Shown: positions 62,131-64,000 of the stretch, piece by piece | How the letters are laid out: every line of letters starts with the position of its first letter | How positions within the stretch are numbered: the stretch's first letter is position 1 | Assembly (NCBI GenBank): GCA_965212075.1 | Contig: OZ243043.1 | Coordinates: forward strand, 1,240,001 to 1,304,000 | Source of the DNA: CBDBUR01 sp965212075 | GTDB taxonomy: Bacteria; Pseudomonadota; Alphaproteobacteria; JAPOUT01; G958296285 | DNA length: 64,000 nt | Direction of reading: 5' to 3' | The notes under the pieces: generated by a model | The model's input: the letters and a program-made list of their open reading frames with translations, nothing else | What the model was told of the DNA's origin: nothing | Databases searched by the model: none | Translations under genes and position numbers: made by a program

Positions 62131-63576
62131 TTACGCGGCATCTTGCGCCAATTTTTCGGCCTTAGCGACCGCATCTTCCACGCGCCCGACCATATAAAAA
62201 GCAATCTCCGGCAAATGATCATAGACGCCGTCGCAGAGGTCTTTGAAGCCTTTGATCGTATCCTCAATGCTCACCAGCACGCCGGGCGCGCCGGTGAAGG
62301 CTTCAGCTGCAAAGAAAGGCTGCGACAAAAAGCGCTCAATTTTGCGCGCGCGCGCGACGATGAGCTTGTCATCTTCGGAGAGCTCGTCCATGCCCAGAAT
62401 GGCGATGATGTCCTGCAAAGACTTATAGCGCTGCAATATCTCCTGTACGCGGCGCGCGGTTTCATAATGCTCTTCGCCGACAATGCGCGGATCAAGAATC
62501 CGACTCGTCGAATCCAAAGGATCAACCGCCGGATAAATGCCTTTTTCGGAAATGGCGCGGCTCAATACCGTTGTCGCGTCAAGATGGGTGAACGAAGTCG
62601 CGGGCGCGGGATCGGTGAGGTCGTCGGCGGGCACATAGATCGCCTGCACCGAGGTGATCGAGCCGCTTATCGTTGATGTGATCCGCTCCTGCAATGTGCC
62701 CATATCTGTCGCGAGCGTTGGCTGGTAGCCCACCGCGGAAGGAATCCGCCCTAGCAAAGCCGAAATCTCAGCGCCGGCCTGCGTGAAGCGAAAGATATTA
62801 TCAACGAAAAACAAAACATCCTGCCCCTGATCGCGGAAATATTCGGCGACCGTCAGGCCGGTCAGCCCGACGCGCGCGCGCGCGCCCGGCGGCTCGTTCA
62901 TTTGGCCATAAACGAGCGCGCATTTTGACTCGCCCTCGCCTTTTTCGCTGTTGACGCCGGACTCGATCATTTCCCAATAAAGATCATTGCCTTCGCGGGT
63001 GCGCTCGCCGACGCCCGCAAACACCGAATAGCCGCCATGCGCTTTGGCGATATTGTTAATCAGCTCCATGATGATGACCGTCTTGCCAACACCCGCACCG
63101 CCAAACAGGCCGATCTTGCCGCCTTTGGCATAAGGCGCGAGCAGATCAACCACCTTGATGCCGGTGACCAAAATCTCCGACTCCGTGGACTGGCTTTTGA
63201 AATCAGGCGCTTCTTGGTGGATGGCGCGCTTTTCGGTGAATTTTATCGGCCCGGCCTCGTCAACCGGCTCGCCGATCACATTCATAATGCGCCCCAGAGT
63301 CGCATCGCCAACCGGCACGGAGATCGGCGCGCCTTGATCTTCAACCGCCGCGCCGCGCACCAGACCTTCCGTCGAATCCATCGCGATCGTGCGCACGATG
63401 TTATCGCCCAGATGCTGTGCGACCTCCAAAACCAGCTCCTGCCCCCGATTGTCAACCGTCAAAGCGTTGTAAATTCGCGGTAATTGCTTTTCAAAATAAA
63501 CATCCACCACCGCGCCAACCACCTGTATCACAACGCCCTGAATGTTCTGATCCTGAACATTTTCCTGATTTTCCAT
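62131..63576 (-). CDS. atpD: ATP synthase F1 beta subunit
   Basis: Beta carries the catalytic sites of F1. The 481-residue protein has the P-loop GGAGVGKT (159-166), the catalytic ERTREGNDLY segment, VLFFVDNIFRFTQAG (Walker B), and the DELSEDD loop that contacts gamma (DELSEDDKLIVARARKI). The first 12 residues (MENQENVQDQNI) are a short acidic extension. A TAACAGGAGG-type ribosome site (AGGAGG in the minus strand near 63585) precedes the ATG. It lies 12 bp after atpG. Confidence 0.98.
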   Translation of the reverse strand: MENQENVQDQNIQGVVIQVVGAVVDVYFEKQLPRIYNALTVDNRGQELVLEVAQHLGDNIVRTIAMDSTEGLVRGAAVEDQGAPISVPVGDATLGRIMNVIGEPVDEAGPIKFTEKRAIHQEAPDFKSQSTESEILVTGIKVVDLLAPYAKGGKIGLFGGAGVGKTVIIMELINNIAKAHGGYSVFAGVGERTREGNDLYWEMIESGVNSEKGEGESKCALVYGQMNEPPGARARVGLTGLTVAEYFRDQGQDVLFFVDNIFRFTQAGAEISALLGRIPSAVGYQPTLATDMGTLQERITSTISGSITSVQAIYVPADDLTDPAPATSFTHLDATTVLSRAISEKGIYPAVDPLDSTSRILDPRIVGEEHYETARRVQEILQRYKSLQDIIAILGMDELSEDDKLIVARARKIERFLSQPFFAAEAFTGAPGVLVSIEDTIKGFKDLCDGVYDHLPEIAFYMVGRVEDAVAKAEKLAQDAA

Positions 63577-63588
63577 AATAACCTCCTG

Positions 63589-64000
63589 TTAAAGGGCTTC
63601 AGCCCCTGAAATGATTTCTACCAATTCTTTCGTGATCGCCGCCTGCCGTGTGCGATTATAAATCAGAGATAAATCGCTAATCATCTCTTCGGCATTGCGC
63701 GTGGCGCTGTCCATCGCTGTCATGCGCGCGCCCTGCTCGCCGGCCTCGTTTTCCAAAAGCCCGCGAAATAATTGCGCTGTTACATGGGAAGGCAGCAATT
63801 TATCAAGCATCTGCGCTTCATCAGGCTCATAACTATAGACCGCATGCAGCAAAGGCACGGCCTCGCGCGCGACGGGAATTAGCTGGTGCTCAACCGGCTC
63901 TTGCGTCAGCACCGAAATGAAGCGGGAATAAAAAAGCGCACAAGAATCACTCTCGCCGCTTTTGAAGCGCGCGAGCACAATGTCTGAAATATCCCGCGCC
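63589..64000 (-). CDS. atpG: ATP synthase F1 gamma subunit, 5' part outside the window
   Basis: Only the C-terminal 136 or so residues are in the window; the frame runs off the right edge. They end with the long C-terminal helix typical of gamma (RMTAMDSATRNAEEMISDL, then SLIYNRTRQAAITKELVEII), which forms the rotor shaft inside the alpha3-beta3 ring. The upstream part (YSRFISVLTQEPVEHQLIP) matches the gamma core. It should be preceded, off the window, by atpA and atpH. Confidence 0.96.
   Translation of the reverse strand, partial: ARDISDIVLARFKSGESDSCALFYSRFISVLTQEPVEHQLIPVAREAVPLLHAVYSYEPDEAQMLDKLLPSHVTAQLFRGLLENEAGEQGARMTAMDSATRNAEEMISDLSLIYNRTRQAAITKELVEIISGAEAL

Overview
The window reads as a chromosomal segment of a Gram-negative bacterium, most likely an alphaproteobacterium. 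The gene order rnd-lptC-lptA-lptB-ptsN, the envC-ctpA-rppH run, the DUF1150 protein and the style of IF-3 are typical of that class; I cannot place it more finely. Base composition is moderately GC-rich with many GCGC runs, except for one clearly AT-rich gene at 45.1-47.9 kb.

Layout. 0-4.9 kb: a partial GDP-mannose synthesis gene, a lysine-rich histone-like protein fused to DUF2188, an HCCA-isomerase-like enzyme, galE, an acyl-CoA-dehydrogenase-fold protein and DUF1150. 4.9-8.2 kb: the leftward rnd-lptC-lptA-lptB-ptsN operon for LPS transport, from which rpoN and hpf are missing. 8.3-11.1 kb: tRNA-Leu(CAG), uppP, queG and an alpha/beta hydrolase. 11.1-17.7 kb: rightward translation genes infC (ATA start), rpmI, rplT, pheS, pheT and lepA. 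17.7-41.1 kb: leftward remains of one enormous two-partner-secretion (filamentous-haemagglutinin-like) exoprotein, about 7,800 codons, cut into three long reading frames by frameshifts. 41.3-45.1 kb: a DUF547 protein, a DsbD/ScsB-like thiol reductase and an SDR. 45.1-48.0 kb: an AT-rich single-gene restriction-modification cassette (nuclease, methylase and specificity domains in one chain) bounded by 22-bp inverted repeats. 48.0-58.8 kb: catabolic and detoxification genes, including an MBL hydrolase, a GST, an ACAD/MaoC/CitE-like operon resembling itaconate or mesaconate degradation, a Baeyer-Villiger-type monooxygenase, an enoyl-CoA hydratase, a DNA glycosylase with an HD protein, and a haloalkane dehalogenase next to a P450. 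58.8-64 kb: envC-like, ctpA, rppH, then the convergent atpG-atpD-atpC end of the ATP synthase operon.

The most unusual items are the giant exoprotein, with its recurring tryptophan-methionine box, paired cysteines and 1.3-kb internal tandem duplication carrying frameshifts, and the restriction-modification cassette with terminal inverted repeats. A smaller theme is 12-15 bp tandem duplications, three of which span stop codons. No gap between genes exceeds about 165 bp, so there is no large non-coding stretch.
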